A model generated the notes under the pieces. The model saw only the letters and a list, made by a program, of their open reading frames with translations, was not told where the DNA came from and searched no databases. Shown here in pieces: positions 16,013 to 24,820 of a stretch of DNA of 34,625 nucleotides. How positions within the stretch are numbered: the first letter of the stretch is position 1; each line of letters begins with the position of its first letter. Source of the DNA: Candidatus Obscuribacterales bacterium (GTDB lineage: Bacteria; Cyanobacteriota; Vampirovibrionia; Obscuribacterales; Obscuribacteraceae); contig JAKFUT010000138.1 of assembly GCA_021732565.1 (NCBI GenBank), positions 1 to 34,625 of the forward strand, written 5' to 3'. A program made the position numbers and the translations under genes.

Positions 16013-17338
16013 ATGCAAACAAGAGTACCACCGAGAAAACGAAGCTACCTCGATCCGGTTCATCATGACATAGTGCTTGACCGCCACAACACTGCGGACC
16101 GACTCATTATTGATCTGATTGATACGCCGGAATTTCAGCGCATGCGGCGAATTCACCAGCTTGGCGTATCTAATTTCACGTTCCAGGGAGCCGAGGGATC
16201 ACGCTTCACTCATTCTGTCGGTGTCATGTACATCGCATCCCAGCTTATAGAATTTCTCGCAGACAAATCTCCAGAGATCCGGGAGTTTCGACCGCTGATC
16301 CTCGCTACAGCACTTCTTCACGATGTGGGACACGGTCCTTATAGCCATGTAACGGAAAAAATTCTCGGGTACGATCATGAAGACTGGTCTTGCAAAATTG
16401 TTCTTGCAGACACTGCTGTAAACGAAGTCTTAACTCGATTCGACCCTGAGTTTCCCGCCTGGATTGCCGGAATACTCAAGAAAGAGCGCACGCCTCACTT
16501 CATTACTCACATCGTTTCAAGCCAACTAGATTGCGATCGATTTGATTACCTGCTCAGAGACAGCTATCTCACCGGCACCGCCTATGGTTTATTCGCGCTG
16601 CATCGAATTCTTTCTTCGCTGGAAATAGATCACGAAAACGACTGTATGATCGTAGTGGGCGAGAAAGGACAAGCGGCGGTGGAAGATTACCTCTTCGCAC
16701 GTTCGTCGATGTACCAGCAAGTTTATTATCATAGAAAGAACCTGGCTGCACGTGCCCTTCTCAGTAGAATCATCAAGCGAGCACGGCTGCTGAAAGACAC
16801 GGTGTCATTCATTGACGAGCAAACGAACAGGTGGCTTTCTGGCGAAAATCTCAGCGTCGAGGAATTTTTGTTCCTCGATGATATTCAGATGACCTATCAT
16901 ATAAAACGTTGGGCCAACGATAAAGACGAGATATTGAAAGATCTGGCGAGCCGGTTCCTTAACCGGCAACTGTTCAATGCTACAAAACTACCCTGGCTGT
17001 GCATCGATGATGTCAATGCGATGAAACAGAAAGCAAAGGAAATCGTAGCGGCTACGGATCGAGACCCGGACTACTATGTGGCTATCGAAACAACAGGTCT
17101 GCGCCCTTACGATTTTTATCGGCCTGATGCAAAACATCCGCAAACAAACATTCTAGTTCGAACAGACCGAGGAGAGGTCGCCGAATTATCATCGATTTCG
17201 CCGACCATTGAAGCGTTGGTAAGAGGCAGCTTTGACACATATTGGTTGATCTACCCCTCGGATGTGAGAGACACAATCAATGACATGATTGATGCGTGCC
17301 TGAAGGGCGCGGCCCATTGCGGTGGACGCACAGGTTAG
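16013..17338 (+). CDS. HD-domain phosphohydrolase (SAMHD1/dGTPase-like family)
   Basis: 441 residues. The metal-binding residues of the HD superfamily are all visible: H67 (RFTHSVGVMY), H103-D104 (ATALLHDVGHGPYSH) and D173 (SSQLDCDRFDYLLRDS). The N-terminal VHHDIVLD, DTPEFQRMRRIHQLG and DYLLRDSYLTGTAYG motifs are shared with the SAMHD1/YdhJ-type subgroup, which hydrolyses deoxynucleoside triphosphates or related phosphoesters. The C-terminal half (about 200-441) contains the helical region typical of this subgroup (SSMYQQVYYHRKNLAARALL). The substrate is not predictable. The ribosome binding site is weak. The next gene on the same strand is a receiver 115 nt on. Confidence 0.9.
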   Translation: MQTRVPPRKRSYLDPVHHDIVLDRHNTADRLIIDLIDTPEFQRMRRIHQLGVSNFTFQGAEGSRFTHSVGVMYIASQLIEFLADKSPEIREFRPLILATALLHDVGHGPYSHVTEKILGYDHEDWSCKIVLADTAVNEVLTRFDPEFPAWIAGILKKERTPHFITHIVSSQLDCDRFDYLLRDSYLTGTAYGLFALHRILSSLEIDHENDCMIVVGEKGQAAVEDYLFARSSMYQQVYYHRKNLAARALLSRIIKRARLLKDTVSFIDEQTNRWLSGENLSVEEFLFLDDIQMTYHIKRWANDKDEILKDLASRFLNRQLFNATKLPWLCIDDVNAMKQKAKEIVAATDRDPDYYVAIETTGLRPYDFYRPDAKHPQTNILVRTDRGEVAELSSISPTIEALVRGSFDTYWLIYPSDVRDTINDMIDACLKGAAHCGGRTG

Positions 17339-17452
17339 AAACTGAAGCACCTGTCTGCCTGAATGACGGCAAGTTGTTAGTCGGCGCAGGCAGCCATTTT
17401 GCCTCGATAATTGGCGCTGAGAATTGGTACGAATAGAGAAAAGAGCGAAATC

Positions 17453-17833
17453 GTGACAGCATCTATGAATACGGAAGTCCTGGTAGTCGACGACGACACG
17501 ATCTCGGCAAATGCACTGATGATGCAGTTAGAAAAGATTGGAATTAAAAGTGATGTTGCCTCGACCGGCCGAGAAGCTTTGAAGAAAGTCACGGAAAAGA
17601 ACTACAGGCTAATCTTCATGGATATTGCCATGCCAGACATGGACGGGTATGCGGCTGCAATCGCTATTCGCGCTTCTTCGCTAGCAGACGAACAATCCAT
17701 CGGTATTATCGCAGTGACATCCGCGTTGGATAGACAAAGATGCATAGATTCCGGCATGGACGATGCACTAATAAAGCCAGTCCAGATTGATCAGCTAGGG
17801 CCGATAGTCGAGCGCTATTTGAAGAGCACCTGA
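17453..17833 (+). CDS. stand-alone receiver domain (CheY-like response regulator)
   Basis: 126 residues from the GTG at 17453 (AAGAG 7 nt upstream); an ATG at 17465 is the alternative. The receiver is complete: acidic D13-D15 (VLVVDDDTIS), phospho-acceptor D57 in IFMDIAMPDMDG, the T/S switch in IAVTSALD and the conserved lysine in ALIKPV. There is no output domain. The MDIAMPDMDG style is typical of receivers at the C-terminus of hybrid histidine kinases. The same frame, after the TGA, reads into an HPt-like remnant, so this may be a survivor of a former hybrid kinase. It could still act as a phosphate sink or interaction partner. Confidence 0.85.
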   Translation: MTASMNTEVLVVDDDTISANALMMQLEKIGIKSDVASTGREALKKVTEKNYRLIFMDIAMPDMDGYAAAIAIRASSLADEQSIGIIAVTSALDRQRCIDSGMDDALIKPVQIDQLGPIVERYLKST

Positions 17834-17996
17834 GGCGAAAAGCTATTCTGCCACAGTCTCCATATCGCCAGTGAATTCGAATCTTTGCGCCAATGTCGAG
17901 GCGCTGGAATGCGGCATCTTTATCGGCAAAGACTACCCGAGTACTCTGGAGCATCTTGCTGCCGTGATTGAGCAATCAGTCGGCGGACAAGCATAG
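17834..17996 (+). pseudogene. decayed HPt (histidine phosphotransfer) domain remnant
   Basis: Directly after the receiver's TGA the same frame continues GEKLFCHSLHIASEF, and a +1 frame then reads NLCANVEALECG and ends LEHLAAVIEQSVGGQA before TAG. Together these follow the HPt consensus: a phospho-acceptor histidine in H-S-L, a small-residue helix, then L-C-x-x-(L/V)-E and a terminal amphipathic helix. About seven residues are missing at the junction, consistent with a short deletion plus frameshift. The usual lysine after HSL is a histidine. Recognition is by eye and the segment is short, so this is a tentative call. Confidence 0.4.
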
Positions 17997-18030
17997 TAGA
18001 GTGGATAACGCGATGCGCGGGCTTAACTCT

Positions 18031-18255
18031 CTACAACTCCGGCGGCTTGTTCCGGGGAAGCCTTTGAGCTGGAGCTTCTGCACGGGGGCAATCCATCTCA
18101 AATCTCGCCCCTTCTTTCTTGTTACCCACAAGCGCATAGTACGCATTCAGTGCTCGGTAAGCTTCGTCCAGGCGACCACGCTTCATCAGAATCTTCGCCA
18201 GACCGAAAAGCTCTTTCTTGCTTCGTTCAATTTCAATGTCTATTGCATCTGACAT
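18031..18255 (-). CDS. small TPR-like soluble protein
   Basis: 74 residues from the ATG at 18255 (GGGAAG 7 nt upstream). The body is one helical pair of TPR type (ELFGLAKILMKRGRLDEAYR, then ALNAYYALVG) with a basic, proline-containing tail. The open frame extends to an ATG at 18444, adding 63 residues of less convincing composition and no ribosome binding site. It is isolated, convergent with the receiver region. No function can be assigned. Confidence 0.45.
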   Translation of the reverse strand: MSDAIDIEIERSKKELFGLAKILMKRGRLDEAYRALNAYYALVGNKKEGARFEMDCPRAEAPAQRLPRNKPPEL

Positions 18256-18482
18256 GGCAAGACTTCCCGAGGTACTCCCATATGGTATGGCGTACATATT
18301 CTGTAGTTGGTTCCCCACAAGTGGAAGTATTTTCCTCCCGCTGAAAGGACCACTGAATCTCCATTTGGGAGAAATCAGGTACCAAGTACCTCGTGGTGAT
18401 TCGTTTTCTTTTCTTTCATAAATTGACGTGCTCTCTGGTGCCATTAAGACGACAAATTTCTAAAATCATCCGGGGATAGATG

Positions 18483-18537
18483 CAGAAATCCTGATCTCGG
18501 GCCAGGCATATCAGAATCGCTGGAATCAGGATTTCTG
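18483..18537. repeat. 13-bp perfect inverted repeat
   Basis: CAGAAATCCTGAT (18483-18495) and ATCAGGATTTCTG (18525-18537) are exact reverse complements separated by 29 nt. There is no T-tract on either side. It lies in the short gene-poor stretch between the small TPR-like gene and the large LysM/papain-like gene, and could be a binding site, a hairpin in a transcript, or a relic of a small mobile element. Confidence 0.6.
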
Positions 18538-18558
18538 AGATTACAGAATTCAGGATGG

Positions 18559-18684
18559 ATGCTAAGAGAGACCTTCCTGACCCTTGCCAAGAAATACAAC
18601 GATAACCCTTGCAGCAAATCGAGAACCTCCGAATACTGTTTGGAACTAGCTAGCATGCTTCTTGGTTCTGAATTACTCGCTTAG
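18559..18684 (+). CDS. possible 41-codon ORF or 3' gene fragment
   Basis: A plus frame is open from 18448 to the TAG at 18682-18684 and reads protein-like sequence at its end (MLRETFLTLAKKYNDNPCSK, then EYCLELASMLLGSELLA). The only ATG is at 18559 and lacks a spaced ribosome binding site. It could be a small protein or the tail of a lost gene. It ends 18 nt before the convergent 3' end of the LysM/papain-like gene. Confidence 0.22.
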   Translation: MLRETFLTLAKKYNDNPCSKSRTSEYCLELASMLLGSELLA

Positions 18685-18702
18685 CGTTTGCGGTGCATGA
18701 GG

Positions 18703-21504
18703 CTACACCCGAGCAGGAGCGATCGGTATTTTTTTCACGATGCCGTTTCGACGAGTTTCCGGAAGCGAATTCATCACGGTCCAGAATCGCTTGGCGAACG
18801 CTGAAACTTCCGCAGCGGGAGCCTTCACCTTCATATAATCCTCGACCGTGCGAGCAATTGCGTCGTCACACTTAGAGTCACTTATGGCGCCGGACTTGTT
18901 CTCAAACTCCAGCAGCTCCAGCCTGGTCTTCGCGTCTGCATTATCATTAGCCGTATCGTAGAACTTAGCTTGCTCCGCCGGGGGCATCGCATCGGTCATC
19001 CCCTTTAGCTTTGTCATATATGCGCCAGCCTCTTCATCGCCGTGCTTACTGGCAAAGAATTCCGCTGTGGTATCCCCTAGTTTGTCACTAAAGGTAGCGT
19101 CATCGATCATGGTCTGCGCGTGCATCTTGTTGACCATGTCAATGCGCCTTGATGGAGAAAGTGTGCCAACCATATCGTTTAATTTTGATTGAGCGCTGTC
19201 GTATTCCTTCGAATCAAAAGTGTGGTCCGCTCTCTGTTTAGTCCATCGCGCACCAGACTCATCAATAGTCTGCCCCAACTGTTTGACAAAGTCCGCATTG
19301 CTCATGCCACCATACTCGTGCTTAAGGCGGATCAAGTCTAATTCCTTTTCCGTGTCTATCTTGTTGTGAGCGCGATTCGAATCAACGTCTTTCTGCAATT
19401 CGCTAATGGTCGCATTAACTTCCTTCGTACCATCCCACGGCTTGTACCAGGCCCCTTGAGTGTCCTTTTCTGCGGGATCGCGCGAAGCCAAAAAGAGATC
19501 GCGAGCAGATACTCCATCCTTCAAGTGATCGGAACTTGAGCCCCACTGATTGTCAACTTTTGCTTTTCCTGTTTTCGGATCATAATCAGTGATGGTCACA
19601 ACATGCCAGCCGCCGCTACCGCCCGCTTTTCCATCGCCTGAATCATGGAAAAACGGCTCCTGCCCGCTGTGCACCTTAAAGATAACAGGCATTTTATTTT
19701 CATCTTTCGCCTGCTTAATAGCATCTTTCATTTCCTCTTCGGTCTTGAAAGTTGTAACCCCGGGGGCATTGGCATCGTGTTCATTGGCGATCATGACGGT
19801 GTCGTGTTTTCCAGTGATGATGACCGGCACATCAACCATCGCTCTATCATCTATGGAAGGCGAATCTTCTGGAATTTTCTTGACCCAATCCTTCATTATT
19901 GTGGTCGGCGGATCAGTTGTGTGATCAATGAGCCTCTCTCCCCCGGACGGAGGCACGGTCCCGGGCTTATCCGGAACTTGTTTATACTCCACCTTACCGG
20001 GAGGAACATACCGCGTCAGTCCCCGTGCATCGGTATACTCTAACGGCTGCTGCTGATAATAGAGGTTGACTGCCGTAACCTGAAAGATCAGGCTTGCATG
20101 ACTCCTGTCGCCGTCGGCTGGCGGATTCTCCTTCGATTCCGCATCAGCAGCCGCAGGGTTTATTTTGACGTGTGTGCCATCAGTGCCGGTATACTCGCCA
20201 GTGGTCGCAACGTCGGTCACCAACTTCATTGCTGCAGCAGGGTGATCTGTATAAGTCTTGCACTCCACTGTCGTCATATTGCATGTTTCGTGACCGCCCT
20301 GATCTATCGATGTAGGTCTGGCACACTGGCTCATAGCTTGCTCAGCTACATTGAGACGCTCCGCCTCCTTGAGGGGTTTGTTTCCCGTGGCGCTAAGAAG
20401 CCTTTCCGCCTGTCGATAAGTTTTGCTGATCTCGCTGGCGCTGATGGCCGGATTCTCTTTTGCTGCGCGTTCTTCGAAGCGCAGCATATCGGCTTTAAAT
20501 TTTGCCCGCTTTTCCGGATCTGCTATCTTTTCCTCAGCCAGATTTTCTAATTTTCGTCGCTCAACGTTCACCAGCTCGCTTGCAGGTTTCACCTCTCGTG
20601 GAGTGTCTCCCGGCTTGTCTGCAATTAGCAGTTTTCCGTCTTTAGTTGTGGTTAATTCAAAAGCGTCTTCCGGGCGAGGACCACTATGCGTTTCCTTAAA
20701 TCCTCCAGCACCATCGGGCTTTCTTTCGTACATGCGGCTGTCGGCATCCACTGTTGTTTCGGAACCATCGGCTCTTCTGGTGGTTGTACGTTGGTTTGCA
20801 TCAAGAATAGACAGTGAGCCGTCGGTGGCATGACCGGGTAGACACAGCTGCTTTCCGTCCAGGTTGCCCGGTTTCGCTAGATCGAGTTCGTTTACCTGAG
20901 CGATCTCCTTTTTGTACTGCTCGAGCACATCGGGCGTTGTCCCTGGTGGCAAAGTCTTCAAAGCTATACTGTCTAGCGTATCGCCCGCAGCTCCTGTTGC
21001 AATCGTCGCAGGCAAATCTATTTTAAGCCCCTCCCCGAGATAAGGTGGCTTTGCTGTCACTGGTGGCGGCATTTTTAAGTCGCCAGGCGAGACAGGCTCC
21101 GGAGCGTCGGCGTGATCTCCGCCTCCGAACCAGTTGGCAAATGCTCCAAGCGCCCTGCCGACAGTATCGACTACCGCATGGGTAGCTTCTTGAAGCATTA
21201 CGCCAACCCCATTAACAATTGCCGTAGCGGTGTCGGCAATTACATTGTGGTCACCCCCGTCAGCAGGCTTGGCTGCCCGATCGCCAGTAGCGGCGACTCC
21301 AGTGCGTTCAGCATGATCTAGCAATACAGGTTTGCCGAATTCCTCAGTTATGCCACTCTTACCACCAGCTTTAAGGTAATCACTGTACTCTTTTTGTTCG
21401 TCGACCAGCGCTGCTTTCCCTGAGTTGGCTTCGTTAAGCACCGAGTCGTGTGACTTGGCCTCCCCATGGGGAGCTTCGATTAGCTCTTCAGTTTCATTAG
21501 ACAT
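18703..21504 (-). CDS. LysM-like plus papain-like cysteine peptidase candidate, very large soluble protein
   Basis: 933 residues, no signal peptide. Region 1-90 is acidic and disordered-looking; 85-130 is an amphipathic/hydrophobic stretch (NVIADTATAIVNGVGVML, VVDTVGRALGAFANWFGG). About 170-230 resembles a LysM module (GDTLDSIALKTLPPG ending DLDGKQLCLPG-like spacing). A papain-type quartet can be assigned: Q402 and C408 (DQGGHETCNMTTVEC), H634 (GGSGGWHVVTITDYD) and N652 (KVDNQWGSS). The 225 residues between Cys and His are longer than a typical papain core. The C-terminal 200 residues are helical. By analogy the N-terminal third could bind cell wall and the middle cleave proteins or isopeptides. 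It lies downstream of the caspase-like gene on the same strand. The peptidase assignment is inference from motif order. Confidence 0.65.
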   Translation of the reverse strand: MSNETEELIEAPHGEAKSHDSVLNEANSGKAALVDEQKEYSDYLKAGGKSGITEEFGKPVLLDHAERTGVAATGDRAAKPADGGDHNVIADTATAIVNGVGVMLQEATHAVVDTVGRALGAFANWFGGGDHADAPEPVSPGDLKMPPPVTAKPPYLGEGLKIDLPATIATGAAGDTLDSIALKTLPPGTTPDVLEQYKKEIAQVNELDLAKPGNLDGKQLCLPGHATDGSLSILDANQRTTTRRADGSETTVDADSRMYERKPDGAGGFKETHSGPRPEDAFELTTTKDGKLLIADKPGDTPREVKPASELVNVERRKLENLAEEKIADPEKRAKFKADMLRFEERAAKENPAISASEISKTYRQAERLLSATGNKPLKEAERLNVAEQAMSQCARPTSIDQGGHETCNMTTVECKTYTDHPAAAMKLVTDVATTGEYTGTDGTHVKINPAAADAESKENPPADGDRSHASLIFQVTAVNLYYQQQPLEYTDARGLTRYVPPGKVEYKQVPDKPGTVPPSGGERLIDHTTDPPTTIMKDWVKKIPEDSPSIDDRAMVDVPVIITGKHDTVMIANEHDANAPGVTTFKTEEEMKDAIKQAKDENKMPVIFKVHSGQEPFFHDSGDGKAGGSGGWHVVTITDYDPKTGKAKVDNQWGSSSDHLKDGVSARDLFLASRDPAEKDTQGAWYKPWDGTKEVNATISELQKDVDSNRAHNKIDTEKELDLIRLKHEYGGMSNADFVKQLGQTIDESGARWTKQRADHTFDSKEYDSAQSKLNDMVGTLSPSRRIDMVNKMHAQTMIDDATFSDKLGDTTAEFFASKHGDEEAGAYMTKLKGMTDAMPPAEQAKFYDTANDNADAKTRLELLEFENKSGAISDSKCDDAIARTVEDYMKVKAPAAEVSAFAKRFWTVMNSLPETRRNGIVKKIPIAPARV

Positions 21505-21865
21505 AAAGACTCGACCTCAGCGTTGCGCAGACACCGGACTTTCACGGCTACGATAATTATGGCGACCGAGAGTGGTTGAGGGAGATACTGGCGGGAAAGT
21601 TTTAAATACTTTGGAATAAGAGTGCATTCTTGACATCGACAACGGAGTAAACCGAGAAGCTCTGATCTCTACCGCAAGGATTACTTGCGTATCCGATGAA
21701 GGCACGCTGTCGGAAGTTATTCGGTGCGCAACCCGCAAGTGGAAGTAGCGGATATCTGCAACAGCGAGATGATCGTCGTGCCGCAAAGTAGCAACCGACT
21801 CGTGACGGGCTGCGCACTCTCCAAGGTCTCCCGCATTCATGATATTGGAGTACGGGCAAAACCCT
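21505..21865. other. intergenic region between the two peptidase genes
   Basis: 361 nt. The minus-strand frames here are short, in unbiased composition and lack ribosome binding sites. The region should hold the promoter of the LysM/papain-like gene; GAGG about 10 nt before its ATG is the only initiation signal seen. I found no terminator hairpin after the caspase-like gene. Confidence 0.45.
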
Positions 21866-24187
21866 CTACCGTTGCGGCCAGAAAACACCTGCCGGCGGTG
21901 CACCGGACGAATGAACCCAGCCCACGACCTTTCCATCTTTTGTAGCAATGGTGAATCCGCCTTGCTTCAAGGTAAACAAATCCCAGCCTGATGCAGCAAA
22001 AGGCGGGCGGAATGCATCAGCTAATCTCTCCTTGTAGGTTTTCACACCGATACCATCTTCGGTGCAAAATGCTGAAGAGCAAAATGCAATGTCTGTGATC
22101 AAATCTCCACGAAATCGAATGCTTACGAATAATCTATGATCACCGGTCCAGTAATTCACTACTTCTGCGAGATCTTCAGACGGGCGCCCCAATCTCTTGA
22201 GCAGTTCAGCGCGACTGCTGCCCAGCCTGGTTCTTCCCAGAAGACTCCCGGGCACAACGATGCTGCTCGCCCCCGGTTTACCATTTGCCGGTGTGGTGCC
22301 GGTGGAAGAACTCGCTGATTCAACACCACTACTGGTGCCACCAGATTTCGCTTTCGTCAAGTCACCTGCACTTCGTCTTCCCTCAGTGGTACCAGTCTGA
22401 ACCGGCGGTGCTGCCGTTGTCGGAGGTGACGCGGAGGGTACCCACTCAAAGCGGTCCGGGGTAACACTCATTCCATGAATCACCCCAATTGCAGTCGCTC
22501 CGTCGCGCGGGGAGAGGACAGAGAACCCGCCTCCCTTCCCCGTGAATACATCAAACTTCCTGTCGGCATCTTGTTTCTGCTGTGGCAGCTCGCTCAAGCG
22601 CGTTCGAAAGTTCGCCAGATTAATGCCGGCAGCCGTGGAAAATACCGGAGAGGTGAAGGCGATTTCACTCACCGCATCATTAGTAAAATGGACACATAGA
22701 AAGTATTTTTTGTCGGCCGTGCGATAGACAAAGCTATTCCCCTGCACATCTCCCGGTTTCCCCAAGAGCTTTACCAGATCATCTTTGCCGGTACCAAGAC
22801 TGGTGCGTCCGATGGATACTCCCGGTACAAGTAAAGCCGACTGCTTCACTCGCGTGGCGGACGCAATAGTCGATTCCGAATGGTGAGTCGATTCAGCACA
22901 GTAACTGGTGGATGGTGTGATTGTTAGAGGAACCCTGGTCAGCGGCACTGCAGATGGTGCTGATTTCAGGTCGTCTTTCTCCACGGGATTCTGCTCCTCG
23001 GTGAAAGGCAACTTAGGAACTATTCGCGGAGTTCCCCGAGCGCGGGCCATCAATTCAGGTCGATCTTCAGAAGTCGGCTCAGTGCTGGTCCCTGCTTGAC
23101 CCGACTTCCCTGCCACCGGTAGTGCCCCAATCGGAACAAGAGGCGAGTTGCGCTTCTCCGGGGCATGTGAAACCGCCACGGAAGTCTGATTAAACGTTGG
23201 TGTTCCGGTGTCCAGCCCCGGCTGCCTGCTCACCGGATTGGCAGCAAGAATGATATCCTGCCCGAGCCATGCGCTCTTCATCACGGGTGTCTGCAGTACA
23301 CCGCGTTCGCGCAATACAGTATCTTGCACGCGGTCCTTGAGTACTTTGAACATGTCTCCCAGAGACGTCTTGTCGCCCTTGCTCCGCAAAGCATCAATCA
23401 ATGCCGCTGTGAAAACGCTGTTTTGTCGTGACTTCGATTCCCACGAAACCTGGCTCTCCGTGCTTGATGTTATCACCAGTTGTCCTGATCCCACGGCAAA
23501 CTCATCCGCATCGACACCGGTGCGACTCAGCCCCTTGGCACCAACAGTAGTGGCACCACTGTGGCACGCATCGAGAAAAATGACCACACGATCGCAGTGC
23601 ACGCGCTCTTTGATATCTTCGGCCAGGCGATTCATAGGAATTCCGCTGGTGTACAAGTCGTTCACATCAGTATCGTAGGCAACAAGATAGTTTTGCCCTC
23701 CTACATCCAATTCAGCACCGCTGCCATGCGTGGAAATAAAGAGAACCACCAGATCATCCGGGTTGGCCACTCGAGGAAGCCACCTGTTTCCCAGTTCGGA
23801 AAGGATGCGTTTTTCCGTTGCCTGCCCATTCAGCAAAACTTTCACATGATCGGGAGCAAAGCCTGCCTCTTTGACCAGAAAGGCAGCAAAATCCTGTGCA
23901 TCTTTTGCCGGGAATGTAAGATTCTGAGCGGAATCGGCAAACTCGCTAATGCCCACCACCAACGCCCATTTGTCTCGAATGGGCCGATTCACCTCGGTCA
24001 GCGAGGCTGCCCCTGCCTCTGTTTGAGTTCCAGACGACTCGGCCGGTGCGGTCTCTCGATGCTTCGCTGCCACCGGTATAGACGAATTCCATGCCAGAAG
24101 CACGCAGCTCACCACCCAGCTCCAAATCCGCCTCTGTGAAGTTACAGAGCACCGCAAACCAGTTGAATGATCCGCCCTCATTCTCAT
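21866..24187 (-). CDS. exported caspase-like (peptidase C14) protein with duplicated C-terminal module
   Basis: 773 residues from the ATG at 24187 (GGAG 6 nt upstream; a TTG at 24199 is less likely). A signal peptide or anchor is present at about 20-42 (RIWSWVVSCVLLAWNSSIPV). The caspase-like p20 domain spans about 70-300: WALVVGISEFAD, catalytic H154 (VVLFISTHGSGAELD) and C208 (VVIFLDACHSGATT). A Pro/Ser/Thr-rich linker follows. Two copies of a module then occupy about 452-590 and 644-770, each opening V-P-G-x-x-x-G-R-T-x-L-G, then L-L-K-x-L-G-x-P and ending with a G-G-F-(S/T) strand. Bacterial C14 enzymes cleave after basic residues; a function in regulated extracytoplasmic proteolysis is inferred. 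The module is not one I recognise. Confidence 0.85.
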   Translation of the reverse strand: MRMRADHSTGLRCSVTSQRRIWSWVVSCVLLAWNSSIPVAAKHRETAPAESSGTQTEAGAASLTEVNRPIRDKWALVVGISEFADSAQNLTFPAKDAQDFAAFLVKEAGFAPDHVKVLLNGQATEKRILSELGNRWLPRVANPDDLVVLFISTHGSGAELDVGGQNYLVAYDTDVNDLYTSGIPMNRLAEDIKERVHCDRVVIFLDACHSGATTVGAKGLSRTGVDADEFAVGSGQLVITSSTESQVSWESKSRQNSVFTAALIDALRSKGDKTSLGDMFKVLKDRVQDTVLRERGVLQTPVMKSAWLGQDIILAANPVSRQPGLDTGTPTFNQTSVAVSHAPEKRNSPLVPIGALPVAGKSGQAGTSTEPTSEDRPELMARARGTPRIVPKLPFTEEQNPVEKDDLKSAPSAVPLTRVPLTITPSTSYCAESTHHSESTIASATRVKQSALLVPGVSIGRTSLGTGKDDLVKLLGKPGDVQGNSFVYRTADKKYFLCVHFTNDAVSEIAFTSPVFSTAAGINLANFRTRLSELPQQKQDADRKFDVFTGKGGGFSVLSPRDGATAIGVIHGMSVTPDRFEWVPSASPPTTAAPPVQTGTTEGRRSAGDLTKAKSGGTSSGVESASSSTGTTPANGKPGASSIVVPGSLLGRTRLGSSRAELLKRLGRPSEDLAEVVNYWTGDHRLFVSIRFRGDLITDIAFCSSAFCTEDGIGVKTYKERLADAFRPPFAASGWDLFTLKQGGFTIATKDGKVVGWVHSSGAPPAGVFWPQR

Positions 24188-24820
24188 TTGCTGCTCCAAC
24201 TTCTACCCGCCCGATCAATCTCTTCTTTCAATTTGAACCGAAGTTTCAACATTCTGCCCAAGTCAATTGTAATCTTTCCCGGCCGGTCGGCTGTCTCTCT
24301 CTCCCGTCACTCACCGAACTTGCCCTGATATTTACGCCTGGAGAGCTTATTTCTTGCATTATTGAGTCGATGAGAGTCTATCGCAAGCCATCCATAGACC
24401 AAAAGGTGCGACTTGTTGTATTGCTGCACACTTTCAGCCCCGGGAGAACTTGACAACACATCATTAACTGATCCGTCAAGCTCTCTGAAGGTATCACGAC
24501 AGGGTACAAAACTAATACTGCCCGCGCCAAAACCCTAGCCGAAACTTTGCAATTTTTCGATCCACCGGCGGCAAGACGCCGAGTTAAGACCATCGCAACA
24601 TCTTGAACTGATAATGGAACCGCGTCGTCCGGCTTTGATCACTAATTGAACAGTCCGGCGCTGCGTCTGCGGAATATTTGTCAACTCTGAACCATCCAAC
24701 CTGAATCTTCTGCGCGAACGAGATCCAAGCCATTATGCCGGAATTAGCAGGTACTAAACCCGAAGCCTCACAGCGACGGAGTTCTCGAATCCAGCACCAG
24801 GACAAAAGGAGACCAATTTC
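24188..24820. other. divergent intergenic region before the alpha/beta hydrolase operon
   Basis: 633 nt without a supported gene. The long minus frame 24584-25231 is antisense to the hydrolase gene and its leader. A TTGACA occurs near 24449 but has no good -10 partner at 16-18 nt. Promoters for the caspase-like gene (minus) and the hydrolase genes (plus) must be here. Confidence 0.45.

Noticed and set aside
15744-16031. 95-codon minus frame between the helical orphan and HD gene
   Set aside because: No ribosome binding site, overlaps the HD gene start on the other strand, Arg/Ser-rich content without a recognisable feature.
20098-20550. 150-codon plus frame
   Set aside because: Antisense to the LysM/papain-like gene, in the region coding its catalytic Cys motif.
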